Positions 1-10,877 are shown, counted from the first letter of the stretch. The stretch: DNA of 64,000 bases from Rhodobium gokarnense (GCF_025961475.1 NZ_JAOQNS010000011.1:62001-126000), one strand, 5' to 3'. Notes: generated by a model from the letters alone, not told the origin. Made by a program: numbers and translations.

Positions 1-252
1 GTGGAAATCGGCGAGCCGGACGACGACCTCATCCGCCGCGTGCTTGTCAAACTGTTCGCCGACCGTCAGATTTCCATCGATGCCGCGGTCGTCAACTACC
101 TCCTCGTGCGCATGGAGCGGTCGCTGGCGACCGCCAGCCGCCTGGTCGCAGAACTTGACCGCGAGGCGCTGGCGCGCGGGCGCGCCGTCACCCGGCCGAT
201 CGCGGCCGATGTCCTTGCCCGCCTGTCGCACGGCAACGGCACCGAGCTGTAG
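1..252 (+). CDS. hdaA: DnaA-related replication regulator HdaA, C-terminal part (5' end outside window)
   Basis: Only the last 83 residues are visible; the GTG at base 1 is probably internal rather than a start. The visible part resembles the end of the DnaA-like AAA+ module of Hda/HdaA: DDDLIRRVLVKLFADRQ, then VVNYLLVRMERS and a final helix ending in a TRPIAADVL-type segment. No DNA-binding domain IV follows, which separates it from DnaA itself. Family knowledge: with the DNA-bound beta clamp, HdaA stimulates ATP hydrolysis by DnaA and prevents over-initiation. An hdaA gene directly before ppk1 is a common alphaproteobacterial arrangement and supports the call. The gap to ppk1 is 67 bp. Confidence 0.8.
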   Translation: MEIGEPDDDLIRRVLVKLFADRQISIDAAVVNYLLVRMERSLATASRLVAELDREALARGRAVTRPIAADVLARLSHGNGTEL

Positions 253-268
253 AGCCACTGCGACGAAA

Positions 269-283
269 CGGTCATATTGACCG
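269..283. promoter_or_regulatory. Short inverted repeat upstream of ppk1
   Basis: CGGTCA-TAT-TGACCG is a perfect 6+6 palindrome with a 3-nt spacer, 36 bp before the ppk1 start. It has no T-run, so it is not a terminator. It could be an operator or a small leader hairpin; no known binding protein is implied. Confidence 0.3.
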
Positions 284-319
284 GGTAACGGACAGGGATT
301 GCGCGCAAAGGAGAGATCG

Positions 320-2521
320 ATGGCCCTTGACCAGACAGCACCGCCGGCGTCCGTTGCCGAGGAACAGCCCCGCGAAGACGCCGAGGCGCTGAAGACCTCG
401 CCGAAGCGGTTTGTCAACCGCGAGCTCTCCTGGCTGCAGTTCAACCGCCGGGTCCTGGAAGAATCCGACAACGCCAGTCACCCGCTGCTGGAGCGGCTGC
501 GGTTCCTGTCGATCTCGGCCAACAACCTCGACGAATTCTTCATGGTCCGCTTCGCCGGCCTCAAGGGCCAGCAGCGCGAGAAGATCGAGACCCTCAGCGC
601 CGACGGCCTGACGCCGACCGAGCAGCTCAACCTGATCACCCAGGAGGTGATGCGCCTGCAGACCGAGCAGCAGGAGCGTTGGGCGGTGTTGCGCCACGAG
701 ATCGGCGAGGCCGGCATCGACATCGTCGACGAGGCGGACCTCAGCGACGCCGACATCGACTGGCTCGACGAGTGCTTCCTGACCAGCATCTTTCCGGTGC
801 TGACGCCGCTCGCCATCGATCCGGCGCACCCGTTCCCGTTCATTCCGAATCTCGGCTTCTCGCTGATCCTGGAGCTGGAGCCGACGGGCGGCGGCGAGAT
901 GATGATTGCGCTCTTGCGCATCCCCCACAAGCTCGACCGGTTCATCTCCCTGCCGCAGGACGACGCCGGCCCGGTCCGGTTCGTGTCGCGCGAGACCGCG
1001 ATCAGCCTGTTCACCGCCCGCCTGTTCCCGGGCTACGAGGTCCGCGGCAAGGGCTCGTTCCGGGTCATTCGCGATTCGGAAATGGAAATCGACGAAGAGG
1101 CGGAAGACCTGGTGCGGCTGTTCGAGACGGCGCTGAAGCGGCGCCGCCGCGGCTCGGTGATCCGGCTGGAGATCGACCAGGCAACGCCGGAGGGCCTTCG
1201 CGCCTTCGTCGCCCAGGCGCTCCAGGTGACGGCGGAGGATATCTTCGACGTCAACGGCGTGCTGGCGCTCAATGAGATCTCCCAGCTCCTCGACGTCGAC
1301 CGCCCGGACCTGAAGTTCACGCCCTTTGCGGCGCGCTTTCCCGAGCGCATCCGCGAGCATGGCGGCGACTGCTTCGCGGCCATCCGCCAGAAGGACATCG
1401 TCGTCCACCACCCCTACGAATCCTTCGACGTGGTCGTCCAGTTCCTGAAGCAGGCGGCCGAAGACCCGGACGTCATGGCGATCAAGCAGACGCTCTACCG
1501 CACGTCGAACGACTCGCCGATCGTCAAGGCGCTGGCGGAGGCAGCCGAGGCCGGCAAGTCGGTGACGGCGGTGGTGGAGCTGAAGGCGCGGTTCGACGAG
1601 GAGGCCAACATCAAATGGGCCCGCGACCTGGAACGGGCCGGCGCCCAGGTCGTCTACGGCTTCCTAGAGTACAAGACCCACTCCAAGCTTTCCATGGTGG
1701 TGCGAAGGGAAAGCGGCCGGCTCGCCACCTACTGCCATATCGGTACCGGCAACTACCACCCGATCACGGCCAAGATCTACACCGACCTGTCGTTCTTCAC
1801 CGCCGATGCGGTGACCGCCCGCGACGTTGCGCGGGTCTTCAATTTCATCACCGGCTACGCCATGCCGGACCGGCTCGACCGCCTGACCGCGTCTCCGGTG
1901 CTGATGCGCAAGACGCTGACCGAATGCATCGATGCGGAGATCGCCCACGCCAAGGCCGGCCGGCCGGCGAAGATCTGGGGCAAGACCAACTCCCTGGTCG
2001 ACCCCAAGATCATCGACAAGCTCTATGAGGCGAGTTCGGCGGGCGTCGAGATCGTCATGGTCGTGCGCGGCATCTGCTGCCTCAGGCCGGGCGTTCCCGG
2101 CATGTCGGACAACATCCGCGTCAAGTCGATCGTCGGCCGCTTCCTGGAGCACAGCCGCATCTACTGCTTCGGCGCCGGCTACGGCCTGCCGTCCAAGGAA
2201 TCGCTGGTCTATATCGGCTCGGCCGACCTGATGCCGCGCAACCTCGACCGGCGCGTGGAGGTGCTCGTCTCCATCACCAATCCGACGGTGCACGAGCAGG
2301 TGCTCGACCAGATCATGGGCGCCAATCTGCGCGACAACGAACAGAGCTGGTGGTTGCTGCCCGATGGCAGCCACCAGCGCATCGAACGGGCGGAAGGCGA
2401 GGAACCGTTCAACGCCCACAAGTATTTCATGACAAACCCCTCCCTGTCGGGCCGCGGCAGTGCGATCACCCTGCATTCGCCGAAACCGTTCGCCCGGCGC
2501 AAGAAGCGGACATCCAGTTGA
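320..2521 (+). CDS. ppk1: Polyphosphate kinase 1
   Basis: 733 residues, normal for PPK1, which reversibly makes inorganic polyphosphate from ATP. The N-domain begins with [18 protein letters not shown]. The catalytic half holds the phospholipase-D-like motifs: [10 protein letters not shown] contains the histidine expected to be phosphorylated, followed by [11 protein letters not shown], and the second histidine region is [13 protein letters not shown]. It ends in a usual basic tail. I chose the ATG at 320 because AAAGGAGA lies just before it; an in-frame TTG at 299 has no comparable site. The stop codon is shared with the ppx start (TTGA), so the two polyphosphate genes are translationally coupled. 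Confidence 0.96.
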   Translation: MALDQTAPPASVAEEQPREDAEALKTSPKRFVNRELSWLQFNRRVLEESDNASHPLLERLRFLSISANNLDEFFMVRFAGLKGQQREKIETLSADGLTPTEQLNLITQEVMRLQTEQQERWAVLRHEIGEAGIDIVDEADLSDADIDWLDECFLTSIFPVLTPLAIDPAHPFPFIPNLGFSLILELEPTGGGEMMIALLRIPHKLDRFISLPQDDAGPVRFVSRETAISLFTARLFPGYEVRGKGSFRVIRDSEMEIDEEAEDLVRLFETALKRRRRGSVIRLEIDQATPEGLRAFVAQALQVTAEDIFDVNGVLALNEISQLLDVDRPDLKFTPFAARFPERIREHGGDCFAAIRQKDIVVHHPYESFDVVVQFLKQAAEDPDVMAIKQTLYRTSNDSPIVKALAEAAEAGKSVTAVVELKARFDEEANIKWARDLERAGAQVVYGFLEYKTHSKLSMVVRRESGRLATYCHIGTGNYHPITAKIYTDLSFFTADAVTARDVARVFNFITGYAMPDRLDRLTASPVLMRKTLTECIDAEIAHAKAGRPAKIWGKTNSLVDPKIIDKLYEASSAGVEIVMVVRGICCLRPGVPGMSDNIRVKSIVGRFLEHSRIYCFGAGYGLPSKESLVYIGSADLMPRNLDRRVEVLVSITNPTVHEQVLDQIMGANLRDNEQSWWLLPDGSHQRIERAEGEEPFNAHKYFMTNPSLSGRGSAITLHSPKPFARRKKRTSS

Positions 2522-4035
2522 GTCCAGACCAAGCTCAGGCCCAGGGCCGGCTCCACGACACCGACCCGGTGGGCATCATCGACATCGGGTCCAATTCCGT
2601 CCGGCTCGTCGTCTACGAGCGGCTGACCCGCTCGCCGACGGTGCTGTTCAACGAAAAGGTGCTGGCCGGCCTCGGCCGCGGCGTCGGCGTCACCAACCGG
2701 CTGGCGGACGACAGCGTCGAACGGGCGCTGGCCGCGCTCCGGCGCTTCCGGTTCCTCGCCACCCAGGCCGGCGCCGAGACGCTCTATGTGCTGGCGACGG
2801 CCGCCGCCCGGGAAGCCGAGAACGGCCCGGACTTCATCCGCGAGGTGCAGAAGATCACCGGCGCCAAGGTCGAGGTCCTGTCCGGCCGCGACGAGGCGGA
2901 GAGGTCGGCCTACGGCATCATCTCCGGCATCTGGCGCGCCAACGGCATTGCCGGCGATCTCGGCGGCGGCAGCCTGGAACTGGTCGACGTCCGCGGCGAG
3001 GAGATCGGCGACGGCCGCACCTATCCGCTCGGCGGGTTGCGCCTGCAGGACGCGGCGGAGGATTCGGTCCGCAAGGCGGAAAAGATCGCCGCCGACGCGC
3101 TCGACGGCTGCTCGCTGCTCGATGGCGGCGCCGGCCGCGCCTTCTACGCCATCGGCGGCACCTGGCGCTCGCTCGCCCGGCTCTACATGTTCGAGACCGG
3201 CTATCCGCTGAAGGTGATGCACCACTTCGCCATCCCCGCAGGCGAGGCACTCGACTTCTGCCGCAAAGTCGCGCGCGAGGACCTCGCAGGGTTCGAGCAC
3301 ATAGACGTCATCTCCCGCTCGCGCCGGGCGCTGTTGCCCTATGGTGCGGCAGTGATGGAGCAGATCATCCGGCGGGCCCAGCCGACGGAAGTCGTCATGT
3401 CCGCCCTCGGCGTCCGCGAGGGCCATCTCTACAAGCTGCTCTCCAAGAAGGAGCGGGCGCGCGACCCGCTGATTGCGGCGAGCGAGGAGCTGGCGATCCT
3501 GCGCTCAAGGTCGCCGAGACACGCCGGCGAACTCGCCGACTGGACCGGCCGCCTGTTCGAGGTGCTGGAGGTGGAGGAGAGCGCCGACGAGCGTCGCCTC
3601 AGGACCGCCGCCTGTCTCCTCGCCGATATCGGCTGGCGCGCCCATCCCGACTATCGCGGCGAGCAGAGCCTCAACATCATCGCCCACGCCGCCTTCATCG
3701 GCATCGACCATCCGGGCCGGGCCTATCTGGCGCTCGCCAATTTCTACCGCCATGTCGGGCTGATCGAGGAAGAGCTGTCGCCCTGGATACGCAAGCTGGC
3801 AACGACCCGGCTGATGGAGCGGGCCCGCATCCTCGGCTCGGCGTTCCGCGTTGCCTACCTGATTTCCGCGGCCATGCCCGGCGTCATGCCGAAGACGACG
3901 GTGCGCCGCCGCAACGGCGAGCTGGTCCTGGAACTGCCGAAGGACATCGCCGACCTCGACGGCGAGCGGCTGCGCAAGCGTTTCAGCCAGCTCGGCCGGC
4001 TGATGGAACTATCGGCCGACGTCGAGATCGCCTGA
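2518..4035 (+). CDS. ppx: Exopolyphosphatase, Ppx/GppA family
   Basis: 505 residues from a TTG start. It degrades polyphosphate from the ends (Ppx) or hydrolyses pppGpp (GppA); sequence alone does not separate these, but the position after ppk1 favours polyphosphate. The ASKHA-fold motifs are [14 protein letters not shown] near the N-terminus and [13 protein letters not shown] in the second phosphate loop. The C-terminal half is the long HD-like helical region of the bacterial enzymes. The reading frame is open upstream into ppk1, but homology begins near residue 19, and TTG at 2518 overlaps the ppk1 stop by four bases in a standard coupling arrangement. The gene ends 13 bp from the end of convergent rnd with no terminator visible between. 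Confidence 0.92.
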   Translation: MSPDQAQAQGRLHDTDPVGIIDIGSNSVRLVVYERLTRSPTVLFNEKVLAGLGRGVGVTNRLADDSVERALAALRRFRFLATQAGAETLYVLATAAAREAENGPDFIREVQKITGAKVEVLSGRDEAERSAYGIISGIWRANGIAGDLGGGSLELVDVRGEEIGDGRTYPLGGLRLQDAAEDSVRKAEKIAADALDGCSLLDGGAGRAFYAIGGTWRSLARLYMFETGYPLKVMHHFAIPAGEALDFCRKVAREDLAGFEHIDVISRSRRALLPYGAAVMEQIIRRAQPTEVVMSALGVREGHLYKLLSKKERARDPLIAASEELAILRSRSPRHAGELADWTGRLFEVLEVEESADERRLRTAACLLADIGWRAHPDYRGEQSLNIIAHAAFIGIDHPGRAYLALANFYRHVGLIEEELSPWIRKLATTRLMERARILGSAFRVAYLISAAMPGVMPKTTVRRRNGELVLELPKDIADLDGERLRKRFSQLGRLMELSADVEIA

Positions 4036-4048
4036 GGGCCGGCCCGGC

Positions 4049-5239
4049 CTACTTCCCGGCGCGCAGCTTTTCGCGGGGGATGCGCTTGCCGTTGCGTTCG
4101 GTCGCGATCACCCGCCGCCCGTCGAAGGCGAGCGCCATCTTGCCCTGCTTCAGCGCCAGCGCCGTCTCGCCGAAGAGCTCGCGCCGCCAGCCCTTGAGGG
4201 CGGCAACGTCGGCATCGTCGTCGGCGGCGATCTTTTCCAGGTCGTCCACCGTGGCGATGATCTTGGCGGCAACGCCGTTCGCCTCGCTGACGAGCTTCAG
4301 GAGCACCTTCAGGAGATCGACGGCAGCGCTCGATCCGTTCGGCGTCGCCTTGCCCTTGGGGATCGCCGGCAGGTCCTTGTCGGGGATCGCGTGCGCCGCC
4401 TTCACCGCCTCCAGGATGCCGCCGGCCGCGCGCGAGCGCTCAAAGCCGTTCGGCGTCGTTCGAAGCGCCCCCAGCGCCTGCGGCGTCGTCGGGTGCTGGG
4501 CAGCGATCTCGTAGATCGCGTCGTCCTTGATGATGCGGTTGCGCGGCACGTCGCGCTTTTGCGCCTCAAGTTCGCGCCAGGCAGCGACCGCCTGCATGAC
4601 GGCGAGGTCGCGCGGCTTGCGCACCCGCATCTTGAGCCGCTTCCAGGCGTCCTCCGGATGCAGATTGTAGGTGCCGACGGAGGTCAGCACCTGCATTTCC
4701 TCATGCACCCAGTCCGCCCGGTGCTGCTCTTCCAGATTGGCCTTCAGGAACTGGTAGACGTCGCGCAGATGGGTGACGTCGGCGAGCGCGTAGGTGAGCT
4801 GCTTGTCGCTGAGCGGGCGCCGGCTCCAATCGGTGAAGCGGTGCGACTTGTCGATCCTGGCGCCGGTGACCTTGTTGACGAGCTGGTCGTAGCTGATCGA
4901 GTCGCCGAAGCCGCAGACCATCGCCGCGACCTGGGTGTCGAACACCGGATCCGGCAGGAAGCCGCCGAGGTGGTGGATGATCTCGATGTCCTGGCGCGCG
5001 GCGTGAAAGACCTTCATCACCGCGTCGTTGCGCATCAGCTCGAAGAACGGTTCGAGGTCGAGATCGGGGGCGAGCGCGTCGACGAGCACGGCATGATCCG
5101 GGCTCGCCATCTGGATGACGCAGAGCTTGGGCCAGAAAGTGGTTTCGCGAAGGAATTCCGTGTCGACGGTGACGAAGTCGGAGCGGGCGAGTTCGCGGCA
5201 GCTTTCCGCCAGTTTTTTTGTTGTTATGACGATGTCCAT
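4049..5239 (-). CDS. rnd: Ribonuclease D
   Basis: 396 residues from the ATG at 5239. A 3'-5' exoribonuclease of the DEDD family acting in tRNA 3' maturation. The exonuclease motifs are visible: FVTVDTEFLRE (first D and E), HAARQDIEIIHHL (second D) and YALADVTHLRDVY (last D with the tyrosine two turns on). An HRDC domain follows (AWRELEAQKRDVPRNRII onward). An in-frame GTG at 5278 would add 13 residues, but the family usually begins at MDIVI-like sequence. It lies 111 bp downstream of the MFS gene on the same strand and converges on ppx. Confidence 0.93.
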   Translation of the reverse strand: MDIVITTKKLAESCRELARSDFVTVDTEFLRETTFWPKLCVIQMASPDHAVLVDALAPDLDLEPFFELMRNDAVMKVFHAARQDIEIIHHLGGFLPDPVFDTQVAAMVCGFGDSISYDQLVNKVTGARIDKSHRFTDWSRRPLSDKQLTYALADVTHLRDVYQFLKANLEEQHRADWVHEEMQVLTSVGTYNLHPEDAWKRLKMRVRKPRDLAVMQAVAAWRELEAQKRDVPRNRIIKDDAIYEIAAQHPTTPQALGALRTTPNGFERSRAAGGILEAVKAAHAIPDKDLPAIPKGKATPNGSSAAVDLLKVLLKLVSEANGVAAKIIATVDDLEKIAADDDADVAALKGWRRELFGETALALKQGKMALAFDGRRVIATERNGKRIPREKLRAGK

Positions 5240-5350
5240 GAGGTTGCTATAGCCCAGCCGGCGGCGCTTGTCTGCCACTCTGATTAAGTCGCGCAGCTAT
5301 ACGCCGCAGTTTTTTGCCGAATCGGCGCGTGCAGCGGGCCGGCGAGGCAC

Positions 5351-6583
5351 TCAGTGGCGCCTCCTGGCCGCGCGGCGGGCAAGCCGGACCATCGACGGCG
5401 AGGTTCTCAGCAGCGAAACGAATCGCACCCGCCGCGATGCCGGCGAGGGCGGGGTCGATATCAGCCGCATCAGGCCGACGGCGATCAGCGAGCCGTGCAG
5501 CACGCTGGTATAGGTGAAGAAGGCCGGGCCACCGAACCGTTCGATGATCGCCGAGGCCGCTGCCGGGCCGACCGAGGCGCCGATCGAATAGAAGAAGGTG
5601 AGGCCGGCCGAGACGAGGATGTAGTCGTCGAAGGAGGCCCGGTCGTTGGCGTGGGCGACGGCCAGCGAATAGAGCGGCATGGCAAAGGCGCCGAAGAAGA
5701 ACGCGCCGGCATAGACCCTGAGCGGCGTGTCGCCGTCGACGACGGTGAGGTAAAGGCCGGCGACGGTTGCCCCGGCGGTGGCGAAGAGGATCGCCCAGCG
5801 CCGGTCGATGCGGTCGGATGCCCAGCCGAGCGGATATTGCAGGATGCTGCCGCCGAAGATGCCGGCGGCCATGAACAGGGCGATGCCGGAAAGATCGAGG
5901 CCGATATCGCGCGCATAGAGCGGACCAACGAGCCGGAACGCGCCGTTGGTGAGCCCGATGGTGACACAGACGCTGCAGGCGAGCGGCGACAGCCGCCAGA
6001 TCAGCGGCAGGTCGAAGCGGAACGCCTCCGGCGGCTTCGGCTGCGAGCGGTCGCCGAGCGAGACCGGCACCAGCGACAGCGCAAAGAGGATCGCCATGAT
6101 GGCGAAGATCGTGAAGCCGCCGACGCCGGTGGCGCCGATCAGGAACTGGCTGCCGGTGACGACGAGCATGTCGATGATGCGGTAGACGGCAAGCAGCCTT
6201 GCCCGGCTGGCATCGTCCGCGCGCTGGCTGAGCCAGCTCTCGATGACGGTGAAGAGCCCGGAAAAGCAGAACCCCATGATGAAGCGCACGACGAGCCAGA
6301 CGACCGGGTCGGGCGCCATCACCAGCACCAGCGTTCCGGCGGCGGCGATCGCGGCGAGGGCGGAAAAGACGCGGATATGCCCGACAGCCTGGACGAGGCG
6401 CGGCCCGTAGATGCAGGCGGTGATGAAGCCGACGAAATAGGCGGTGCCGATGAGGCCGACCGAGGTCGTGCGGAACCCTTCCTCGACCGCGCGAAGGGCG
6501 ATCAGCGTGCCCTGGATGCCGTTGCCGGCCAGCAGGATCGCGGCAGCAAGCAGGAGTGGGACGAGGGCGGAAAGGTTTTTCAT
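5351..6583 (-). CDS. Major facilitator superfamily transporter, YcaD-like
   Basis: 410 residues with about 12 hydrophobic segments, beginning MKNLSALVPLLLAAAILL. The loop between TM2 and TM3 region and the FIMGFCFSGLFTVIESWL stretch (TM5) resemble the YcaD/UMF-type MFS group, in which the glutamate and WL are characteristic. The substrate cannot be read from sequence. I used the ATG at 6583 because the first membrane segment starts right after it; the upstream in-frame extension to 6721 is proline/arginine-rich and does not look like protein in this family. The C-terminus is a basic tail rich in arginine. It is divergent from aspS across a 286-bp gap. Confidence 0.8.
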   Translation of the reverse strand: MKNLSALVPLLLAAAILLAGNGIQGTLIALRAVEEGFRTTSVGLIGTAYFVGFITACIYGPRLVQAVGHIRVFSALAAIAAAGTLVLVMAPDPVVWLVVRFIMGFCFSGLFTVIESWLSQRADDASRARLLAVYRIIDMLVVTGSQFLIGATGVGGFTIFAIMAILFALSLVPVSLGDRSQPKPPEAFRFDLPLIWRLSPLACSVCVTIGLTNGAFRLVGPLYARDIGLDLSGIALFMAAGIFGGSILQYPLGWASDRIDRRWAILFATAGATVAGLYLTVVDGDTPLRVYAGAFFFGAFAMPLYSLAVAHANDRASFDDYILVSAGLTFFYSIGASVGPAAASAIIERFGGPAFFTYTSVLHGSLIAVGLMRLISTPPSPASRRVRFVSLLRTSPSMVRLARRAARRRH

Positions 6584-6735
6584 CGGGTAGGCCAGGGGAC
6601 AGGGATGCCGCTTCGACAACCTTGGGGACGGCGCAAAGGGATAGCAAGCAGGAACGGCAGCGCTCGGCAGAAGGCGACATATTTTCGCCCAAAGCATGGC
6701 CACGGACGTCAAAGCCGGCACCAGGGCGCGCGACT

Positions 6736-6764
6736 TGACAAATCACATGGCCCATGCGCTTTTC
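6736..6764 (+). promoter_or_regulatory. Possible aspS promoter
   Basis: A consensus -35 hexamer TTGACA (6736-6741, within CTTGAC) lies 17 bp before a weak -10 (GCTTTT at 6759-6764). A transcript would begin roughly 100 bp before the aspS start. The -10 is poor, so this is tentative. The rest of the 6584-6869 gap shows no gene. Confidence 0.3.
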
Positions 6765-6869
6765 GGCGCCGGTTTGCGGCCCTGTCGGTAGGCCCTTGCG
6801 GCCGGCCCTTTCGGCCAGTCGCGGCAACCGGCGCGAAGGCCGCCTCAACAGCTATTCCCGGGAAGACCC

Positions 6870-8660
6870 ATGCACCCCTATCGAAGCCATCACTGTGGCC
6901 AATTGCGCCAGTCCGACGTCGGCGCCACCGTCCGCCTTTCCGGCTGGGTCCATCGCGTGCGCGACCATGGCGGCCTGTTGTTCATCGATTTGCGCGACCA
7001 CTACGGCCTCACCCAGATCGTCGCCGACCCGGATTCGCCGGCCTTCACGACGGCCGAGAAGGTGCGCTCCGAATGGGTCATCCGCATCGACGGCACGGTC
7101 AAGGCGCGCACCGACGAGACCATCAACGACAAGCTGCCGACGGGCCAGGTCGAGGTCTTTGCGAGCGAGATCGAGGTGCTGTCGGCCGCGCGCGAGCTGC
7201 CGCTGCCGGTCTTTGCCGAGCCGGAATATCCGGAAGACATTCGCCTGCGCTACCGGTTCCTGGACCTTCGCCGCGAGACCCTCCACGCCAACATCATGAA
7301 GCGCAGCGCGATCATTTCCTCGATCCGCCGGCGCATGGTGGAGGAGGGGTTCTTCGAATTCCAGACGCCGATCCTGACGGCCTCGAGCCCGGAGGGCGCT
7401 AGAGACTTCCTCGTCCCCTCGCGCATCCATCCAGGAAAATTCTACGCCCTGCCGCAGGCGCCCCAGCAGTTCAAGCAGCTCACCATGGTCGCCGGCTTCG
7501 ACCGCTATTTCCAGATCGCGCCGTGCTTCCGCGACGAGGACGCCAGAGCCGACCGCTCGCCGGGCGAGTTCTACCAGCTCGACGTGGAAATGAGCTTCGT
7601 CACCCAGGACGACGTCTTTGCCGCCGTGGAACCGGTCCTGCGCGGCGTCTTCGAGGAGTTCGCCGACGGCAAGCCGGTGACCCGGTCCTTCCCGCGCATC
7701 CCCTATGCGGAGTCCATGCGCAAATACGGCGTCGACAAGCCGGACCTGCGCAACCCCATCGAAATGGAATCGGTGACCGAGCACTTCCGCGGCTCCGGCT
7801 TCAAGATCTTCGCCAAGATGATCGAGGGTGACGACAAGGTCGAGGTCTGGGCGATCCCGGCGCCGGGCGGCGGCAGCCGCGCCTTCTGCGACCGCATGAA
7901 TTCCTGGGCCCAAGGCGAAGGCCAGCCGGGCCTCGGCTACATCTTCTTCCGCGAGGGAGAGGGCGCCGGCCCGATTGCCAAGAACATCGGGCCGGAGCGC
8001 ACCGAGGCGATCCGCACTCAGCTCGGCCTGAAGGACGGCGACGCCGTCTTCTTCGTTGCCGGCGTGCCTGCCAAGTTTGCGTCCTTTGCCGGTGCCGCCC
8101 GCCAGAAGGCCGGCTTCGATCTGAAGATGATCGACGAGGACCGCTTCGAGTTCTGCTGGATCGTCGACTTCCCGATGTTCGAGTGGAACGAGGACGAAAA
8201 GAAGATCGACTTCTCGCACAACCCGTTCTCCATGCCCCAGGGCGGCGAGGAGGTGCTGGACGCCGTCATCGCTGGAACCACCAAGGCCGAGGACGTGCTC
8301 GCCTACCAGTACGACATCGTCTGCAACGGCATCGAGCTGTCGTCCGGTGCAATCCGGAACCACCTGCCGGCGATCATGAAGAAGGCCTTCTCCATCGCTG
8401 GCTACGACGAGGCAGTGCTGGAGGAAAAATTCGGTGGCATGATGCGGGCGCTGGAATACGGCGCCCCGCCGCATGGCGGCATTGCGCCGGGCATCGACCG
8501 CATCGTCATGCTTCTGTGCGGCGAGGAGAACCTGCGCGAAGTCGTCATGTTCCCGATGAACCAGCAGGCCGAGGATTTGATGATGGGCGCGCCGTCGTCC
8601 GTCTCGCCGCGCCAGCTTCGCGAGCTGCACATCCGGCTCAACCTGCCGGACGAGAAATAG
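6870..8660 (+). CDS. aspS: Aspartate--tRNA ligase (bacterial type)
   Basis: 596 residues, the normal bacterial AspRS length. N-terminal OB-fold anticodon domain with [19 protein letters not shown]; class II catalytic core with motif 2 in [19 protein letters not shown] (arginine and acidic residues present) and motif 3 in [14 protein letters not shown]; the bacterial insertion domain lies between. Many alphaproteobacteria lack AsnRS and use a non-discriminating AspRS with GatCAB; whether that applies here cannot be judged from this window. The ATG at 6870 follows CGGGAAGA. A strong hairpin terminator follows 14 bp after the stop. Confidence 0.97.
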   Translation: MHPYRSHHCGQLRQSDVGATVRLSGWVHRVRDHGGLLFIDLRDHYGLTQIVADPDSPAFTTAEKVRSEWVIRIDGTVKARTDETINDKLPTGQVEVFASEIEVLSAARELPLPVFAEPEYPEDIRLRYRFLDLRRETLHANIMKRSAIISSIRRRMVEEGFFEFQTPILTASSPEGARDFLVPSRIHPGKFYALPQAPQQFKQLTMVAGFDRYFQIAPCFRDEDARADRSPGEFYQLDVEMSFVTQDDVFAAVEPVLRGVFEEFADGKPVTRSFPRIPYAESMRKYGVDKPDLRNPIEMESVTEHFRGSGFKIFAKMIEGDDKVEVWAIPAPGGGSRAFCDRMNSWAQGEGQPGLGYIFFREGEGAGPIAKNIGPERTEAIRTQLGLKDGDAVFFVAGVPAKFASFAGAARQKAGFDLKMIDEDRFEFCWIVDFPMFEWNEDEKKIDFSHNPFSMPQGGEEVLDAVIAGTTKAEDVLAYQYDIVCNGIELSSGAIRNHLPAIMKKAFSIAGYDEAVLEEKFGGMMRALEYGAPPHGGIAPGIDRIVMLLCGEENLREVVMFPMNQQAEDLMMGAPSSVSPRQLRELHIRLNLPDEK

Positions 8661-8674
8661 CCGAAGAAAAGCAG

Positions 8675-8703
8675 ACCCGGCGCCTATCGGCGCCGGGTTT
8701 TTT
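8675..8703 (+). terminator. Rho-independent terminator after aspS
   Basis: ACCCGGCGCC, loop TATC, GGCGCCGGGT, then a run of six T. On the opposite strand the hairpin is followed by a looser T-rich stretch, so it may also stop the convergent gene ending at 8710. Confidence 0.9.
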
Positions 8704-8709
8704 CGTTCC

Positions 8710-10767
8710 CTAGTTGTTTGCCGAGATGCCGATGCCGAGGAGCTTGATGAGCTGGCTCGGCGCCATCATCGCCACCATGCCGAGGATCTGGGTCGCCGGC
8801 ACCGGCCGCACCGGCTTGGCGACGATGGTCAGCTTCCGCGGATCGTTGAGGAAGTCGGTAGCGGCGGCAAGCACCTCCTCGGTGAAGGCCTGGTCTTCCA
8901 CAAGGACAAGCGCCTGGGCCAGTTGCGCGATGACGTAGTCGCGGGCACCGAGCGGGCTCAGGCCCTCCTCCTCGGCGAGCCGTGCAATTGCCGTCTGCAC
9001 CAGCCGCTCGTTCTCCAATTCAAAGCGGATCGATTTGACCGAAAGGGTGGCCAAGGCCGCCTGCGCCTTTTCGGGATCCTCGAAGATGAAGCGCGGCACG
9101 CCGCCGATCGTCGCCTCCAGGCGCACCTTGGCGATCCCGTCGGTGTCGAAGATCATCGGCCCGACGATGAGGTCCTTGGTCGCCTCGTCCCAGCGCAGGC
9201 GGAGATCACTGTTGCTGCGCACCTGGCTGAGACCCATCGACCGGAGCAATTCCTGCGTCTCGGGATCGTCGCGGAAGGCCGCAATGGGCAGCACCAGGTT
9301 GACGATCCGCTCGTGCCAGTCCGTCGGGATCGGCGCGATGTGGTCGCGCATTTCCGACTTGTAGCGCTCCAGCGACACGGAGATGCCGTTCGGCGCCTTG
9401 AAGGAGAACTCGTCGATGCCCGCGCTTGCGAGCATCGGGATCACGTCGAGGACGGCGCGGGCCGGCGGATCGCCCTGGTCGGCAATGGACACCAGATGCA
9501 GGATGGCGTCGGCCCCGGGGAACACCAGGCCTTCCAGATAGGCGCGCTTGAGGGACATCTCGCCCTGGTCGCCGCCCTTCATGGCGACCCGTTCGACGGC
9601 GAACTCCTCAAGCCCGTCCGGCGTGAGGCCGCGCAGCGCGATGCGCTCCACGCCGACCGATGCCTCTCCCTTGGCGTCGATGCTGATGTCGTCGATCGAC
9701 ATGCGATCGATGCCGATCGAGCCGAGCACGGCAAAGCCGAAGGCGGCCGCATCCTGCTCGCTCGGCTGATCGCCGCGCACGATGCGGTCGAAAAAGGCGA
9801 ACGGCGATACCGCCGGCTGGCGCATCTTGACGCCGTAAAACGCCTGGCGGGAGATGCGGAAGCTCACATCGTCGCCAACGGTGACGACGGTGTCGGCGAT
9901 CGTGGTTTCCTCTGCGATCGTCTTCAGGTCAGGATCGGTCTCGCCGAACAGGTAGTTCTCCGGGTCGAGCATCCCGATCAGCGCGCCGATGTCCTGGCCG
10001 CGATAGATGACGGGCCCCGTCTCGATGCGCATCTTCTGCGGCGGCTCGGTGTCGAAACCGGGCGTGTCGTGGGGTTGCGCACTGGCGGGCCGGGGCATGG
10101 TGGTCACCGACGCCATGCCGCCGATGCGGGCAAAGGCGATCCGGCCGTCCTTCATGCCGGAACTCTCGATGTCCTCGTAGGTCGTCACCTGCGGAGACAT
10201 GTTCGGCTGCTGCTGCTCGATCGTCAGCTTGGTGACGACCGAGCGGCCGTATTCGAACCGGCTGAACCAGCGCAAGTAAGGGAAATAGCTGGAAACGGGC
10301 CGGTTGCTGTCGACCTGCACGCTTGGCATGTAGGGCCAGAAGATGTCGGTGGTGTCGGCACCGGTCACAGTGCTGGTCGCGCGTGCCAGCTTGTCGCCGA
10401 CGCCGAAACGGAAGCTCATCCGGGTGTTGTCGGCATAGCGGAAGCCGTCCATCCGGAACCCGTCATCGACCTCGCGCAGGTTCCGGATTTCGACCGACGG
10501 TGCTTCGACGCGGATATCGAATGCCGCGTCTCCCTGGCCGAACGGCAGCGAGACGGGCAACGCGATGACGATATCGGGGATTGTCAGGATGCCGGTGCCC
10601 GGATCGTAGTCGATCGGCCCGTGGTCGGCGGTGGTGGCGCCGGCGATGCGGGCCTCGGAGAAAAAGTCCTCGACGATGCCGATCGGATCGGCCGCAGCGG
10701 CGATCGGCCAGGCGACCGCGGCGGCCGAAACGAGGCCCATAGACAGGCGGCGGATGGTGCGGGTCAT
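8710..10767 (-). CDS. Secreted protein of unknown function, long member of a tandem pair
   Basis: 685 residues with a classical signal peptide (MTRTIRRLSMG, hydrophobic stretch, AAAA-DP cleavage area), so it is probably periplasmic or surface-exposed. I recognise no named domain. The body alternates short beta-like segments (for example SIDDISIDAKGEASVGVERI) in a way that recalls large periplasmic AsmA- or DUF945-like proteins, but this is only an impression. Its last 200 residues align by eye with the C-terminal half of the next protein (10897-12063): both share an IRFE/IRFD segment, an acidic helix and a closing KP-x-PV motif. The ATG at 10767 has GGGGAG upstream; an earlier ATG-like extension to 10827 would spoil the signal peptide. 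Probably co-transcribed with the upstream paralogue. Confidence 0.75.
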   Translation of the reverse strand: MTRTIRRLSMGLVSAAAVAWPIAAAADPIGIVEDFFSEARIAGATTADHGPIDYDPGTGILTIPDIVIALPVSLPFGQGDAAFDIRVEAPSVEIRNLREVDDGFRMDGFRYADNTRMSFRFGVGDKLARATSTVTGADTTDIFWPYMPSVQVDSNRPVSSYFPYLRWFSRFEYGRSVVTKLTIEQQQPNMSPQVTTYEDIESSGMKDGRIAFARIGGMASVTTMPRPASAQPHDTPGFDTEPPQKMRIETGPVIYRGQDIGALIGMLDPENYLFGETDPDLKTIAEETTIADTVVTVGDDVSFRISRQAFYGVKMRQPAVSPFAFFDRIVRGDQPSEQDAAAFGFAVLGSIGIDRMSIDDISIDAKGEASVGVERIALRGLTPDGLEEFAVERVAMKGGDQGEMSLKRAYLEGLVFPGADAILHLVSIADQGDPPARAVLDVIPMLASAGIDEFSFKAPNGISVSLERYKSEMRDHIAPIPTDWHERIVNLVLPIAAFRDDPETQELLRSMGLSQVRSNSDLRLRWDEATKDLIVGPMIFDTDGIAKVRLEATIGGVPRFIFEDPEKAQAALATLSVKSIRFELENERLVQTAIARLAEEEGLSPLGARDYVIAQLAQALVLVEDQAFTEEVLAAATDFLNDPRKLTIVAKPVRPVPATQILGMVAMMAPSQLIKLLGIGISANN

Positions 10768-10796
10768 CAAACCAATACTCCCCGTGAAATGCGAAA

Positions 10797-10877
10797 GGAG
10801 GCGCCGGCTGAAAAATGGGTGCCGCATCCTCCGGTCGTGGCGGCGGGCGGAGGCGCAGCAAGCGTGCCGGCGCCTCC
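10797..10877. repeat. 12-bp inverted repeat between the two secreted paralogues
   Basis: GGAGGCGCCGGC (10797-10808) is perfectly complemented by GCCGGCGCCTCC (10866-10877), with 57 bp between. It sits in the gap between the two minus-strand genes. There is no adjacent T-run, so it looks more like an mRNA-stabilising or attenuating stem than a terminator. Confidence 0.5.
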
